DNA from: Chryseobacterium sp. OV279
GTDB lineage: Bacteria; Bacteroidota; Bacteroidia; Flavobacteriales; Weeksellaceae
Assembly (NCBI RefSeq): GCF_900128945.1
Contig: NZ_FQUD01000003.1
Coordinates: 124,001 to 188,000, forward strand
Reading direction: 5' to 3'
DNA: 64,000 nucleotides
In this document: positions 8,210-17,874 of the stretch, one piece after another
Position numbering within the stretch: the first letter of the stretch is position 1
Layout: each line of letters begins with the position of its first letter
Translations under genes and position numbers: made by a program
Notes under the pieces: model-generated
What the model was told of the DNA's origin: nothing
Databases searched by the model: none
What the model saw: only the letters and a program-made list of their open reading frames with translations

Positions 8210-10297
8210 TTATTTTCGTTGCGGTTGTTTATTATTTTCAAATTCAAAAGAGGTTGTATAATCCTCGTTGAGTACTATGTAAGCATTAAACTTATTTCCG
8301 CTTTTGCTTTTCATCCCTTTTATTAAGGATGTTTTGCCTTTGTTAATGAGATTTTCGATGTTGGCTATGCTGATTTGCACTCCGCAAACACTGCGGAATT
8401 GCATCCAGTTACAGGCCTTGTCAGGACATTTGATAATGGTATCCCGTATTATTAGCTGGTGGGTCTTGCATTGGGGGCAAATGAGTTTTGGAAGATTAGG
8501 CTGTGCGATGGTGGTTTGAAGCAATTCATCCGTAACAGATTTTGTATAGGTCTCAATTTCATGTTGAAAATCCACGGAATTGAGCCCATTGCTTTCGATT
8601 TTCTGCATCGCCAGTTCCCACTCCGCAGTCATGGCTACATCAGCAATTTTCTTGTCTTTAGTGAGCTCATAAACCTGTAATCCTTTTTCAGTGGGGATTA
8701 ATGATTTATTGCTTCTTTGAATATAATTTCGGGTAAATAAGGTTTCAATAATGGAAGCTCTGGTAGCTGGAGTACCGATTCCAATATTTTTTAACGCTTT
8801 CTTTTCCTCCACATTTTCGATCTGCATTCCTGCATTTTCCATGGCTGAAAGAAGACCTGCTTCAGTATAAAGTACAGGCGCTTTGGTTTTCTTTTCCAGA
8901 ATGCCGGCAGATTTAATTTTAAGTTCATTGCCCTCTCTGAGTTCAGGAAGTTCCTGTATAGGCTCCGTGCCATCAGAAAAACTGCCATGGATGGAGCGCC
9001 ATCCTTCTTCCAGAATCTTACAGCCTTTTATGATAAAATCATAATGGAGAGACTGTAAAGAAATATCAGTAGCTTCTTTTATGCACGGTGGTGACAAAGC
9101 TTCCAACAGTCGAAAAGCAATTAAATCATAGACTGCATTTTCTTTAGGCGGCAGTGCCGAGGGAATTTTTTCTGTGATAAGCAATCCATGGTGATCCGTT
9201 ACTCTTAGATCATTGACGATACGCTTGTTGAAATGACCCCATTTGATTTGACTTACTGCTAACATACAATTTTCCTTTTCCTGCAAAGCTCTTATGAGTT
9301 GGGGAATTTCTGTCCATACATCTTCAGGAATATATTTACTTCCTGTACGGGGATATGTGATAAATTTCTGTTCGTACAGACTCTGTGCGATATTCAGCGT
9401 TTCTTCAGCCGACAGGTTAAGTTTATTATTGGCTTCCTTCTGTAAACCGGTCAGGTCAAATAATAAAGGAGGCTGCTCGGTTATGTTTTTGGTATTTACA
9501 GAAGTAACTGTTGCTGTATTCCCGTTCCTTTCAATGGATTTCAGCAGATCCTCTGCCTGTTTTTTATCACTAAGGTGAGTCTGGGAGAGACTTTTAAAGT
9601 CAATAAAATTTCTGGTGTGTAATAATTCTATCTGCCAGTATTTCTGTACGGAAAATTGTTTGTTTTCCAGATAGCGCCTGCATATCAAAGCCAGTGTCGG
9701 GGTCTGTACCCTTCCCAATGAATAGATACCATTTCCTGCAGCTATACTTAATGCTTGCGTAGAATTGATTCCCAGCAGCCAGTCGGCACGGCTTCTGCTC
9801 TGAGCTGCCTGATACAGCCCATCAAAATCATTCCCACATCTTAAGTTTTCAAATCCTTGCTTAATGGCTTTTTCGGTAAGGGAGCTTATCCATAACCGCT
9901 CAAAAGGTTTTGTACATTTCAGGTATTGGTAAATGTACCTGAAAATAAGTTCTCCTTCTCTTCCTGCGTCCGTAGCGACAATAATGCTTTCACAGCGATT
10001 GAAAAGTTGTTCAATCACCTTAAGCTGCTTCAATGCGCCCTTATCAGGAGCAAATCCTTTTTCTTTTTTGACCTTTCTGACAGTCAGTAGAAAGGGTTGG
10101 GGAAGTATGGGAAGAGCTGCTTTTTCAAATCCTGAAATCCCATAGTCTTCTGGCATGCCTAAGCCAACCAGATGCCCGAATGCCCAGGTAACACAACAAG
10201 TATTACCTGACAGGTAGCCTTCTTTTTTCTCAGTTACGCCCAGCACATGGGCAATTTCTCTTGCTACGCTTGGTTTTTCTGTTAGTATTAATTTCAT
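8210..10297 (-). CDS. topB: Type IA DNA topoisomerase (TopB, topoisomerase III-like)
   Basis: A 695-residue topoisomerase. The TOPRIM domain starts with MKLILTEKPSVAREI (Glu7) and has ATDAGREGELIFR at residues 108-120; the DAGRE form replaces the commoner DADRE, as I expect for ICE-encoded copies. The catalytic tyrosine is Tyr315 in FITYPRTGSKYIP. The C-terminus carries a four-cysteine zinc-binding segment (CPQC...CPDKAC). It relaxes negative supercoils and may process single-stranded intermediates of the transferred element. It is followed on the same strand side by the DUF3945 gene upstream, the standard neighbour in Bacteroidota ICEs. It looks intact. Confidence 0.93.
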   Translation of the reverse strand: MKLILTEKPSVAREIAHVLGVTEKKEGYLSGNTCCVTWAFGHLVGLGMPEDYGISGFEKAALPILPQPFLLTVRKVKKEKGFAPDKGALKQLKVIEQLFNRCESIIVATDAGREGELIFRYIYQYLKCTKPFERLWISSLTEKAIKQGFENLRCGNDFDGLYQAAQSRSRADWLLGINSTQALSIAAGNGIYSLGRVQTPTLALICRRYLENKQFSVQKYWQIELLHTRNFIDFKSLSQTHLSDKKQAEDLLKSIERNGNTATVTSVNTKNITEQPPLLFDLTGLQKEANNKLNLSAEETLNIAQSLYEQKFITYPRTGSKYIPEDVWTEIPQLIRALQEKENCMLAVSQIKWGHFNKRIVNDLRVTDHHGLLITEKIPSALPPKENAVYDLIAFRLLEALSPPCIKEATDISLQSLHYDFIIKGCKILEEGWRSIHGSFSDGTEPIQELPELREGNELKIKSAGILEKKTKAPVLYTEAGLLSAMENAGMQIENVEEKKALKNIGIGTPATRASIIETLFTRNYIQRSNKSLIPTEKGLQVYELTKDKKIADVAMTAEWELAMQKIESNGLNSVDFQHEIETYTKSVTDELLQTTIAQPNLPKLICPQCKTHQLIIRDTIIKCPDKACNWMQFRSVCGVQISIANIENLINKGKTSLIKGMKSKSGNKFNAYIVLNEDYTTSFEFENNKQPQRK

Positions 10298-10346
10298 GGG
10301 TAACTTTTGTGGATGGTTAATATTCTATCAAATAACAAGGGATAGG

Positions 10347-11771
10347 CTATATTTTCCGTCCTCCTGATTTAACAGGTACTTTCTGCTGTTCCTGCTTAGG
10401 TGTATGTTGCCGCGATTGGAGTGGTTTTTTGATATTCTTAGAGGCTTCATTCGTTTTACCTTCTGAGTTAACAGCGATCTGCGTTGTATGAGCTTCTGCA
10501 GGCTTTATCTGTGCTTTAAGTTTGTTTGGATTTTGGAAAGAGAAGTCTATTTTACCAGTATCCTCATTCAATGTAATATACCCCTGGTATTTCTGGCCTT
10601 TCTTATCGGTAAGATCATCAATGTAAACTGTTTGTCCCGCTTTAAATTGAGCGTACTGCTCCTCATCCAGTTCTTTTCCTCTAAACGTTCTTGGAATCTC
10701 TGAGGACTGGCCTGGTGGAATACTTTGTGTTTGGCTATTTCCTCCTCTCTCAAACAGGAATTCTACATATTTCTTATCTGCATTAAACTGTAAAGAAGCA
10801 TTGAAAGGCTCTCCGTTTTTAGAGATCATCCCTTCGATATACAGAGATTTGCCTTCCAGTAAAGTTTGTTTTTGATGATCGTCCAGTTTCACGCCTTTAA
10901 TCTCATTTGGAATTTTGATATAATCAGTTTTTAAAGCAATCAGTTCATTGGTGAGTCTGTCTATACTAATAATGGAAGGTATTGTTTCTCCGGATTTAGG
11001 ATGGGTGAGATCGACTATTCTGCCCATATTTCCTGTAGCTAAAAGATTCTCTTTATCTTCCTTGGTAAACTCATGTCCGAAAAAAGGATAATTGAGTTGA
11101 GGCTCTTTTCTTATTCCGTGAATAGCAACTACGATTTGTCCCTGATCGTTAGGTTGTAATGATAAACGGGCATCCAGTTTTGTAATGGCAGTACCCAGAT
11201 TAAGGCTGATAGGAATAAGTTCATTGGTCTTATATCCCTTTAATAAAGGTTCCAATACATTCAGTTTCTCAAGTCTTTCCTTGCTGAGTCCAAGATTTGA
11301 TAGCGTCTCCCAATCTAATTGTTGAGGTTGGTAACGGTAGTCACTGGGTTCTGTGGTTGGCTGTGTTGTTTCCATATCGATTTTATTTTCTGATTTAATA
11401 GTATTTTCTGGTTTTACTTCAAAGGTGTCTATCAGGACCTTTCCCTCTTCTGTAGGATGGCTAATATGTTGTTGTATTTCTTTAGCCTTTTGTATAGCCA
11501 CAAGGGAGGGAACTTTAAAAAATGAAAATCGGGTAGGGTCTTTCAATTGGCTGAAAAAATTGGAAAAGAAATTGGAAAATAGATCACCGGACTTATCTAC
11601 CCGCATAAACTGGTTTTGATTTTTTTTGGTTGGATTAATGGTCTTTAATTCTCCGTTTTCTCCGATACCGATAACTGCCTGAATTTTCATCTTGGCTTTG
11701 TCAAGTACCAGTAAGATATCAGAAAGCTGTTCTAATTCTTGTAATGTTTTTTTACTCTCATCCATAGTCAT
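10347..11771 (-). CDS. DUF4099/DUF3945 domain protein
   Basis: The 474-residue protein begins with a DUF4099-type region (residues 14-105, DILLVLDKAKMKIQAVIG and FSFFKVPS). The DUF3945 core is built of repeated blocks such as GYKTNELIPISLNLG, FFGHEFTKEDKENLLATG and FNASLQFNADKKYVEFLF, and a further FRGKELDEEQYAQFKAG block lies near the C-terminus. It is rich in Gln and Lys and has no enzyme motif. It is the regular upstream partner of topB in these ICEs, with unknown function. A clear paralogue is encoded at 32565-33869. Confidence 0.85.
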   Translation of the reverse strand: MTMDESKKTLQELEQLSDILLVLDKAKMKIQAVIGIGENGELKTINPTKKNQNQFMRVDKSGDLFSNFFSNFFSQLKDPTRFSFFKVPSLVAIQKAKEIQQHISHPTEEGKVLIDTFEVKPENTIKSENKIDMETTQPTTEPSDYRYQPQQLDWETLSNLGLSKERLEKLNVLEPLLKGYKTNELIPISLNLGTAITKLDARLSLQPNDQGQIVVAIHGIRKEPQLNYPFFGHEFTKEDKENLLATGNMGRIVDLTHPKSGETIPSIISIDRLTNELIALKTDYIKIPNEIKGVKLDDHQKQTLLEGKSLYIEGMISKNGEPFNASLQFNADKKYVEFLFERGGNSQTQSIPPGQSSEIPRTFRGKELDEEQYAQFKAGQTVYIDDLTDKKGQKYQGYITLNEDTGKIDFSFQNPNKLKAQIKPAEAHTTQIAVNSEGKTNEASKNIKKPLQSRQHTPKQEQQKVPVKSGGRKI

Positions 11772-12296
11772 AGAATTTAAATTGGATGATGAAATTAATG
11801 TATGGAATTAGAAAATCGTGACTATGGCTTTTGTTGGTGCTATTTGTCATGATTTGTCATTAGGGGCTTCGAAAATGTGGAAGATTTAACAGAATATAAT
11901 AATTGGATCATAGGATGAGACTGAAAAAAGGGCCGAAATATGTATATAACACCGAAAACGTTTGGATTAAGTCCGGAAAGCATATAAAAATTTCTATGAT
12001 AATAGTTTAGAAAATATAACACAAAATATAGAGGCTAGCAAAAATCCGGAATAAAAGGTTTATTTTTAAATTGATACCAATGATGTCAAAAATATAGCCA
12101 TAACCGGAAAGGTAAATCACTGCAGGAACAGCTGAGGTTCCTAACGGCGCAGTTAGTGATTTTTTCAAACTCAAGATTGATTAATTTAATGATTCAAAGG
12201 CTGTATGATCTGTTTTTAAAATGAGATAGATAATATGTGTGGTATTGGCATGTCCATTGATAATGATTAATTTTATGGTGCTAATAATCAAATTTA
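11772..12296. other. Spacer between the ICE module and the Crp/Fnr gene
   Basis: No gene is supported here. It holds the nested hairpin at 12114-12162 and short repeats of TTTGTCATGATTTGTCAT near 11840-11857. It may mark the boundary between conserved ICE genes and cargo. Confidence 0.4.
12114..12165 (+). terminator. Nested hairpin followed by T-run
   Basis: The outer stem AAATCACT/AGTGATTT and the inner stem AGGAAC/GTTCCT form one branched or elongated hairpin, with T residues directly after it on the plus strand. No gene ends just upstream on the plus strand, so it may instead be part of a small RNA or a repeat relic. Confidence 0.4.
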
Positions 12297-12893
12297 ATGG
12301 TCATTTCTGAAGCTATTTTGTTCGCTCATGGAGCGAAAACAGAATTATATCAAACTGATGAATTTATATTTCAAGAAGGAGCAAAACCTAAATTTTATTT
12401 CCAAATAAAATCAGGATCAGTTAAACTTAATAATTTCCTTGAAGATGGGAAAGAATTCGTTCATGGATTTCCTTTTGAAGGACATTGTATAGGAGAAAGT
12501 TATTTATTTACAGATCATTGCTATGCTGTTAATGCGGTCGCTGTATCCCCATGCGAAATTATCAAATTGGAAAAAAATGTATTTTGTGAATTACTGTCTA
12601 AAAATACAGTACTTCATTTTGAAATCAATCGCTATACTGCGGATCGGCTTCACTTTAGATACTTAATCTCTACCTTACTTTCTATTGGAGATCCAATCAC
12701 AAAACTTGAGATACTTCTTAATCATTTAAAGATGTATTTTGGTTTTACCATTCCATATAGCTTTGAGGTTCCTTATACAAGACATCAATTGGCTACTTTA
12801 ACAGGTCTTCGGGTAGAAACGGTTATTAGAGCATTTAATAAAATGGAAAAGCAAAGGATAATAAAAAAACAGAACAAAAAGATTTATTATTAG
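12297..12893 (+). CDS. Crp/Fnr-family transcriptional regulator
   Basis: The 198-residue protein has a cyclic-nucleotide-binding-like beta-barrel at residues 15-110 (IFQEGAKPKFYFQIKSGSVKL, GHCIGESYLF) and a C-terminal winged HTH (YTRHQLATLTGLRVETVIRA). It lacks the cysteines of FNR-type iron-sulphur sensors at the N-terminus. Flavobacterial members of this type regulate stress, redox or virulence genes. It is a monocistronic unit ended by the strong hairpin at 12928-12963. The target genes cannot be told from the sequence. Confidence 0.88.
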   Translation: MVISEAILFAHGAKTELYQTDEFIFQEGAKPKFYFQIKSGSVKLNNFLEDGKEFVHGFPFEGHCIGESYLFTDHCYAVNAVAVSPCEIIKLEKNVFCELLSKNTVLHFEINRYTADRLHFRYLISTLLSIGDPITKLEILLNHLKMYFGFTIPYSFEVPYTRHQLATLTGLRVETVIRAFNKMEKQRIIKKQNKKIYY

Positions 12894-12927
12894 GGATCGT
12901 AAAGTAGATAGCCTTTTAAAAATAATA

Positions 12928-12963
12928 GGAACATCCTGTTTTCATTTGAAAACAGGATGTTCC
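12928..12963. terminator. Strong bidirectional terminator
   Basis: A perfect 16-bp inverted repeat, GGAACATCCTGTTTTC, with a 4-base ATTT loop lies between the convergent crp-type gene and the small membrane protein gene. Confidence 0.8.
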
Positions 12964-12995
12964 TTAAATATAAATTTTTGCTAGAGATTAAAACG

Positions 12996-13316
12996 TTATT
13001 GATGTCTTATTCCTTTTTGATGATACTTTACATTCCTTCCAGTTAATTGGTAATTTTTGGAGAAGCTTTCATTATATACTTCATAACTTTTTGGTGTAAT
13101 AACATGATTTACTTCTGATTCAGGTGTTTTAAGACGGATCTCTTGGCCGTTTTTATACATTCTGTTATCGTAGGTGATATAGGTTTGATTTTCTGCATAC
13201 ATATTGCCGTCAGGAGCTGGAAATATTTTGCCTTTCTTCGTTTTCTTTTTTAATGCCAGAAAGAATAAAGACCCGCCTGCTAATAAGCCGAATGCTATTT
13301 TTACTCTATTATTCAT
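12996..13316 (-). CDS. Small hypothetical membrane-anchored protein
   Basis: The 106-residue protein has one N-terminal membrane segment (about residues 7-22, FGLLAGGSLFFLALKKK) followed by Lys-rich residues, which predicts an inside-facing anchor. The rest is polar with several Tyr (YITYDNRMYKNGQEIRL). I do not recognise the family. It lies near two other small envelope-type genes, with a gap of about 100 bases to the lipoprotein gene upstream, so they may share a transcript. Confidence 0.6.
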   Translation of the reverse strand: MNNRVKIAFGLLAGGSLFFLALKKKTKKGKIFPAPDGNMYAENQTYITYDNRMYKNGQEIRLKTPESEVNHVITPKSYEVYNESFSKNYQLTGRNVKYHQKGIRHQ

Positions 13317-13419
13317 AATTTTAATTTTTATTGATAAACAAAGAACAACAATTTACCCAGCTGGAAAAAATGATCAGGTAATAGATATGTATTAAGGAAC
13401 TCTATGAGAGAGGTTGACT

Positions 13420-13707
13420 TTATCTCGCTGGCCTTGCACTGTCTGAAACGGCGGCATTAATATTACCAGTGCCGTTACCTGTATTGTTATTGCTGGTTTT
13501 TCTACCGCCTATATGAGTTTTTGTATTGATGCTGTCACTGCTTCCTAAACTGTCTTTTGAAACCCTTGGTTTTGAAGTTGCTGTATCAGAATAGCTTCTT
13601 TGTGTTTGGGTAGAATCAGCATATGCAGTACCAGTGTTTGTCTCCTTTTTTTTACAAGCTGCAACTAAAAGGCTTATTGCAAAGATAGGTAAGAGTAAGT
13701 TTTTCAT
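13420..13707 (-). CDS. Hypothetical lipoprotein
   Basis: The 95-residue product has a signal peptide with a lipobox (SLLVAAC, Cys18) followed by KKKE, then a low-complexity Ser/Thr/Asn/Gly tail. No domain is visible. Its N-terminal style (MKNLLLPIFA...ACKKKET) is close to that of the DUF4142 lipoprotein encoded divergently at 14018, which suggests related envelope stress proteins. Confidence 0.6.
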   Translation of the reverse strand: MKNLLLPIFAISLLVAACKKKETNTGTAYADSTQTQRSYSDTATSKPRVSKDSLGSSDSINTKTHIGGRKTSNNNTGNGTGNINAAVSDSARPAR

Positions 13708-14017
13708 ACTATATTTTATTAATGAATTAGTGTATTAATGTATTGATGGAATCCTTTGATGATTCAAAATTAAACATTTAACGATCCAACCTATATGAGC
13801 GAGATCATAATTTCTTAATGACTTAAAATTTATTTTTGTCATACTTATTAGAAGATACAATCTGAATTACTGATGTACTAGTACAGTTTGTTTATAGCCA
13901 TTAAGCTCATTGGAATAAGGTATGTTTAGTTTGTAATTAAGCCAAAGTTCTTTTAAAGTTCATTTATTGTTTTAATATTGAAACTGATTCACAAATCACC
14001 ATTTAAAATGTATTAAT

Positions 14018-14626
14018 ATGAAAAATTCTGCTTTAACAATTTTTGCTTTCATTGCATTAATGGCCTGCAAAAAAACAGAAACAACAAGGGTAGTTCAGCC
14101 TACAGACAGTGCAACAATATCCGCTCATGTCGATTCTTCTACCACAGGTAACGATTCTACAAAAATTACAAATTCCCCGTCTACGAATGTTCTCAGTGAT
14201 CAGGATAAAAAATTTGCTGATGCTGCCGCGAAAGGAGGACTGATGGAAGTTATGATGGGGCAGTTAGCAGCTGCTAATGCTGCCGGCGCTACAGTAAAAA
14301 CTCTGGGAGAGATGATGGTCAAAGATCACAGTAAAGCCAATGAAGAACTAAAAAAATGGGCCTCAGCAGCTGGCTATACGCTGCCAGATCGTTTGGATGC
14401 TGAAAAACAAAAAAAGTATGATGAGCTAAAAGCAAAAAAGGGAGTGGAGTTTGACCGTATGTACACTGATCTGATGGTTAGCGATCACAAAAAAGACATT
14501 GAAGAATTTAAAAAAGAAGGTTCCGAGGGTAAGGAAACATCCTTAAAGTCTTTTGCCAACAAAACACTTCCCACTTTAGAACACCACTTAATGGAATCTG
14601 AAAAAGCGAAGACTAGTGTTAAATAA
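14018..14626 (+). CDS. DUF4142 domain lipoprotein
   Basis: The 202-residue protein has a signal peptide with lipobox (ALMAC, Cys17). A Ser/Thr-rich linker of about 50 residues is followed by a DUF4142 ferritin-like helical domain (residues 63-198) with DKKFADAAAKGGLMEVMMG, the His-containing MMVKDHSKANEELK, a second DLMVSDHKKDIEEF and a C-terminal LEHHL. DUF4142 proteins are exported, mostly associated with envelope stress, and have no proven reaction. It has its own promoter region and looks full length. Confidence 0.88.
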   Translation: MKNSALTIFAFIALMACKKTETTRVVQPTDSATISAHVDSSTTGNDSTKITNSPSTNVLSDQDKKFADAAAKGGLMEVMMGQLAAANAAGATVKTLGEMMVKDHSKANEELKKWASAAGYTLPDRLDAEKQKKYDELKAKKGVEFDRMYTDLMVSDHKKDIEEFKKEGSEGKETSLKSFANKTLPTLEHHLMESEKAKTSVK

Positions 14627-14670
14627 TATTCTTAAAATATAGCCTTTATGATCTCAATCATAAACTGAAA

Positions 14671-14781
14671 ATGGTATATCCAATAATTTTGAACTGGATT
14701 TATACATTACTATTTGCATTCGTATTATCTACTCTCCTAGTTTTAGGAGAGTTTTTATTATATAAACAGATGTTTACTTAG
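14671..14781 (+). CDS. Possible 36-residue hydrophobic peptide
   Basis: A short frame just after the DUF4142 gene encodes a peptide that would be one long membrane helix (MVYPIILNWIYTLLFAF...). Its coding sequence contains the terminator hairpin at 14731-14752, which argues that it could be chance, since hairpins and hydrophobic codons coincide in AT-rich DNA. No RBS decides the matter. Confidence 0.2.
   Translation: MVYPIILNWIYTLLFAFVLSTLLVLGEFLLYKQMFT
14731..14757 (+). terminator. Intrinsic terminator after the DUF4142 gene
   Basis: A 9-bp stem, ACTCTCCTA/TAGGAGAGT, with a 4-base GTTT loop is followed by TTTT on the plus strand, 105 bases past the DUF4142 stop codon. Confidence 0.8.
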
Positions 14782-14802
14782 GGTAATATCTACAAGAAAC
14801 TA

Positions 14803-15162
14803 TTAATTAAGTTCATAATTCCCAATGACTAAACTTAAAATGAAATGAACATAATCTTTTTGTGCTTCCTGTCTATTAATTAATCTGTTTTTGTAATCAT
14901 AAGATTTCAGAACATCGGTCAATTTGGTGTAAGTATCAAAGTTATTTCCTTTAATTTTAAGCCTTCCATTGTTATCTTTTGTTTGAATGATAGTATTATC
15001 TGGAGTTCGGACTTTAAATAAAGCATAAGATAATTTTGGATTGAAATTCATCCGGCCTGTATATCTTTCAACTATATTCACCTTAAATGAATCAAAAACG
15101 ATCGTGTTGAAAATAATATTAGAGTAAGATTCCTGAGTCTTAAGCTCAAGTGTATAATTCAT
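14803..15162 (-). CDS. Hypothetical protein
   Basis: A 119-residue soluble protein without signal peptide or recognisable motif. It is rich in beta-type residues in the first half (VDSFKVNIVERYTGRMNFN) and ends with a helix DYVHFILSLVIGNYELN. It is monocistronic, between the terminator of the DUF4142 gene and the region downstream of chrA. I cannot assign a function. Confidence 0.55.
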   Translation of the reverse strand: MNYTLELKTQESYSNIIFNTIVFDSFKVNIVERYTGRMNFNPKLSYALFKVRTPDNTIIQTKDNNGRLKIKGNNFDTYTKLTDVLKSYDYKNRLINRQEAQKDYVHFILSLVIGNYELN

Positions 15163-15502
15163 GACTTTATTTTTTATACAAATGTATTAACAATCTAAAA
15201 AAAATCAAAATAAGGCGATGTTCATTATTTCCTTCTAGTGTCCGAATTATATGTAGGTATTGAATTTTAACAGCAATCGATGTTCTGAAAATGATGCCCG
15301 AGTTATAACCCGTACTATAGTTTTAAAAAAACTAGTGAGGCTTATGTCAAGTATTCCAGATTATCAGTTACCCTTTTATAAAAAATAATAGAGTAGTAGG
15401 TCTGCCATATCTTGTGTGTTCACAGCAGAAATAAAGATTGATTTTTTCTTCAATAATACTGCTTAATCTGCTATGATTTGGTGTTTAATTCTAAGGTTTT
15501 AT
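15163..15502. other. Intergenic, nothing recognised
   Basis: AT-rich spacer between the hypothetical gene and the 3' end of the chromate-type transporter. I see no gene, stable hairpin or repeat that I can support. Confidence 0.4.
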
Positions 15503-16843
15503 TTATATGAAATGCAAAAAGTATTTCAATAAACCAAACAGTAAACTGATCAGAATAAGATAGATCATATTAAGTTTATACCTGTAAAGAAGTACAAGTG
15601 AAATAATTACCCAGAGCAGTGAAATCCAGTTTATATTGTATAGGGTGATAGGCCGGCTGTTGAATAAGATTTCCTCACCCAGATAAAATGCTAAGTTGAC
15701 AATAACACCGACCACTGCTGCCGTTATTAATGATAACACGCTTTGTATCATTCTATTTTTCTGCGTTTTTTCAATCAATGGAGCTCCCATGAAAATCAGA
15801 ATAAAATTTGGCAGAAAAGTAAAATATGAAGCTATAAGCAATCCGATAGAGCCCATGACCAAAGAACCTCCAAAGTGGTTGTAGCTAGCCATAAATCCAA
15901 TGTAGGACAGTACAATAACCAAGGGGCCCGGTGTAGTTTCAGCCAAAGCAAAACCATCGATCATCTGTGCCTTACTTAACCACATCAATTTATTGGTTAC
16001 TAAGTTGGCAGCATAAGGAATAACGGTGTATGAGCCACCAATGGTTAAAAAAGCAGCTTTGGTAAATAGTAAGGATGAATCCTGCCAAAATGCAGGGTCT
16101 ATCATGAAATTAGATACATATAAAAACGGGACTAACCACAAGGTTACAAACACTAGGAGCTGCAAGGCTATTTTCTTTAACGATGTTGTAGAACTGCTTT
16201 GATTGGAATTTACAAAATATAAATCTTCATGAATGAGATTCTCTTTTTCGTTATTTCTGGCTCTTGAGATTAGAAGCTTGGGGAAAATCAGGTTGACAGC
16301 AATTCCTAAGATGATAATACCAATTAAGATATATGGCATTGAAATATGACCAAAATACGACAATGAAAAAGCCATTGCTGCAGCAAAAAAATGCAGAGGA
16401 GTAAGAAGGGATTTTTGGCTCACTTTCCATGTTGCAAATAAAATGATAGCCAGAACAGCGGGTTTTAACCCATTAAATATAGATGTTAACAGAGGTGTAT
16501 TTCCATAGAGCGCATAAATTAAACTCAGCCCCAGTAAAATACACATTGAAGGAAGTATAAAGAATAAACCAGCTATTATACCACCTTTTATACCATGGAG
16601 CTTCCAGCCGATGTAAATAGATAGCTGATGTGCTTCCGGACCGGGTAAGATCATACAGGCATTAAGGGCATGATAAAATTTGCTGGTACTGATCCATTTC
16701 TTTTTATCAACTAAAAAAGAATGCATGATGGTAATATGACCGGTTGTTCCTCCAAAGCTGATCCACCCCAAGATGAACCAAAACTTTACAGCTTCTGAAA
16801 ATGATGGTTTTGGAACTTTTTTTTCGTTTATCGTTTGCCGCAT
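15503..16843 (-). CDS. chrA: ChrA-family chromate-type ion transporter
   Basis: The 446-residue polytopic membrane protein has the two-domain CHR layout. The N-terminal half carries FGGTTGHITIMH and ACMILPGPEAHQLSIYIG, and the C-terminal half repeats the pattern with FLTIGGSYTVIPYA and FALAETTPGPLVIV. The paired (I/L)PGP or TPGP motifs are typical of long-chain ChrA proteins, which export chromate. In flavobacteria the true substrate is often untested, and sulfate-like anions are possible. It is monocistronic with no metal regulator next to it. Confidence 0.9.
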   Translation of the reverse strand: MRQTINEKKVPKPSFSEAVKFWFILGWISFGGTTGHITIMHSFLVDKKKWISTSKFYHALNACMILPGPEAHQLSIYIGWKLHGIKGGIIAGLFFILPSMCILLGLSLIYALYGNTPLLTSIFNGLKPAVLAIILFATWKVSQKSLLTPLHFFAAAMAFSLSYFGHISMPYILIGIIILGIAVNLIFPKLLISRARNNEKENLIHEDLYFVNSNQSSSTTSLKKIALQLLVFVTLWLVPFLYVSNFMIDPAFWQDSSLLFTKAAFLTIGGSYTVIPYAANLVTNKLMWLSKAQMIDGFALAETTPGPLVIVLSYIGFMASYNHFGGSLVMGSIGLLIASYFTFLPNFILIFMGAPLIEKTQKNRMIQSVLSLITAAVVGVIVNLAFYLGEEILFNSRPITLYNINWISLLWVIISLVLLYRYKLNMIYLILISLLFGLLKYFLHFI

Positions 16844-17079
16844 TTATTCTATATTTAGGGAGCATGATAATGATTGGAAAATCGATGAACTCAAATATAA
16901 GGATTTCAGAGACTTATAGAAGGTTTTGGATAGGGTTTGTAGGTCATGTAATAATATTTTAATCTTACTAAAAATCCGAATCTTTCAATTCGTAAGAAAT
17001 GTTTGAAACAGGCTCAATTTAGGTTTCGTTTTATAACACGAACTCTTTTAAGAGGAGCCCTTCATTATCCTCTCTTTAT

Positions 17080-17874
17080 TTAAAGTATTAGTAAACTGTG
17101 ATTCATTGTGTAAGCAATCAGTTCTACAGAAGTTTTAGTGTTTGTTTTTTTCCTAAGATTACTTTTATGATTTTCTACCGTACTATAAGAGATAAAAAGT
17201 TTTTCTGCGATTTCTGGACTGTTGAAGCCTTGTGCCATAAGGCTTAAGATATCTTTCTCACGATTGGTTATATTAGGCTTTTCTGTGTCTATTTGAAGTA
17301 ATTCCTGATCGATATGCTTAAAATACTGGACTTCATTATCACTAAAATCCATTATGGAAAGGAGTGGCAGATTTTGAATCCTGAAATGGGATAGATCGTA
17401 AATAATGACTATAGATGCTTTTATTTCGTAGTTACTAATAATTTGAAAGGGTGACTGAAGTAATATCCATCGATAATCTCCATCCCGGGTAATCATTCTG
17501 CCGTAATGATTAAACCCAACATCGGTTTTTCCCTCTCTTAAAAATTGCAAACGTACATTGGCGGAAAATACGAATGCTGCCATGACGTATTGTCTATCTT
17601 GCGGATGAAATAAATTAATGAAAAATTCAGTACTTGATCCCATCCAATCTTCTTTGCTAAAAGGAGTAAATTGTTCAATATTTTCACTGGTTCGTTCTAT
17701 TTCCATATTTGTCGAATTGACAATAAACCAAAAGAAGGGTCCCAGAGAAAACTTTTTAGCATTTTCAATTGAGTCCTCAAAAAAGTCGAAATAATTCGCA
17801 GCCAATTGACCATCTTTTTTATTGAAATAGTCATTAAACTGCTTTTCATCCATTGGATTGATCTTTTTTTTCAT
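17080..17874 (-). CDS. PAS-domain LuxR-type transcriptional regulator
   Basis: The 264-residue protein has an N-terminal sensor region with a PAS-like second half (YGRMITRDGDYRWILLQSPF, about residues 125-175). The C-terminal LuxR-type HTH (about residues 200-262) shows NITNREKDILSLMAQG, EIAEKLFISYSTVENH and a following Lys-rich helix. Such proteins are common single-component regulators in Chryseobacterium and relatives. No membrane segment or phosphoacceptor domain is visible. It is divergent from nothing obvious and is not in an operon. Confidence 0.87.
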   Translation of the reverse strand: MKKKINPMDEKQFNDYFNKKDGQLAANYFDFFEDSIENAKKFSLGPFFWFIVNSTNMEIERTSENIEQFTPFSKEDWMGSSTEFFINLFHPQDRQYVMAAFVFSANVRLQFLREGKTDVGFNHYGRMITRDGDYRWILLQSPFQIISNYEIKASIVIIYDLSHFRIQNLPLLSIMDFSDNEVQYFKHIDQELLQIDTEKPNITNREKDILSLMAQGFNSPEIAEKLFISYSTVENHKSNLRKKTNTKTSVELIAYTMNHSLLIL

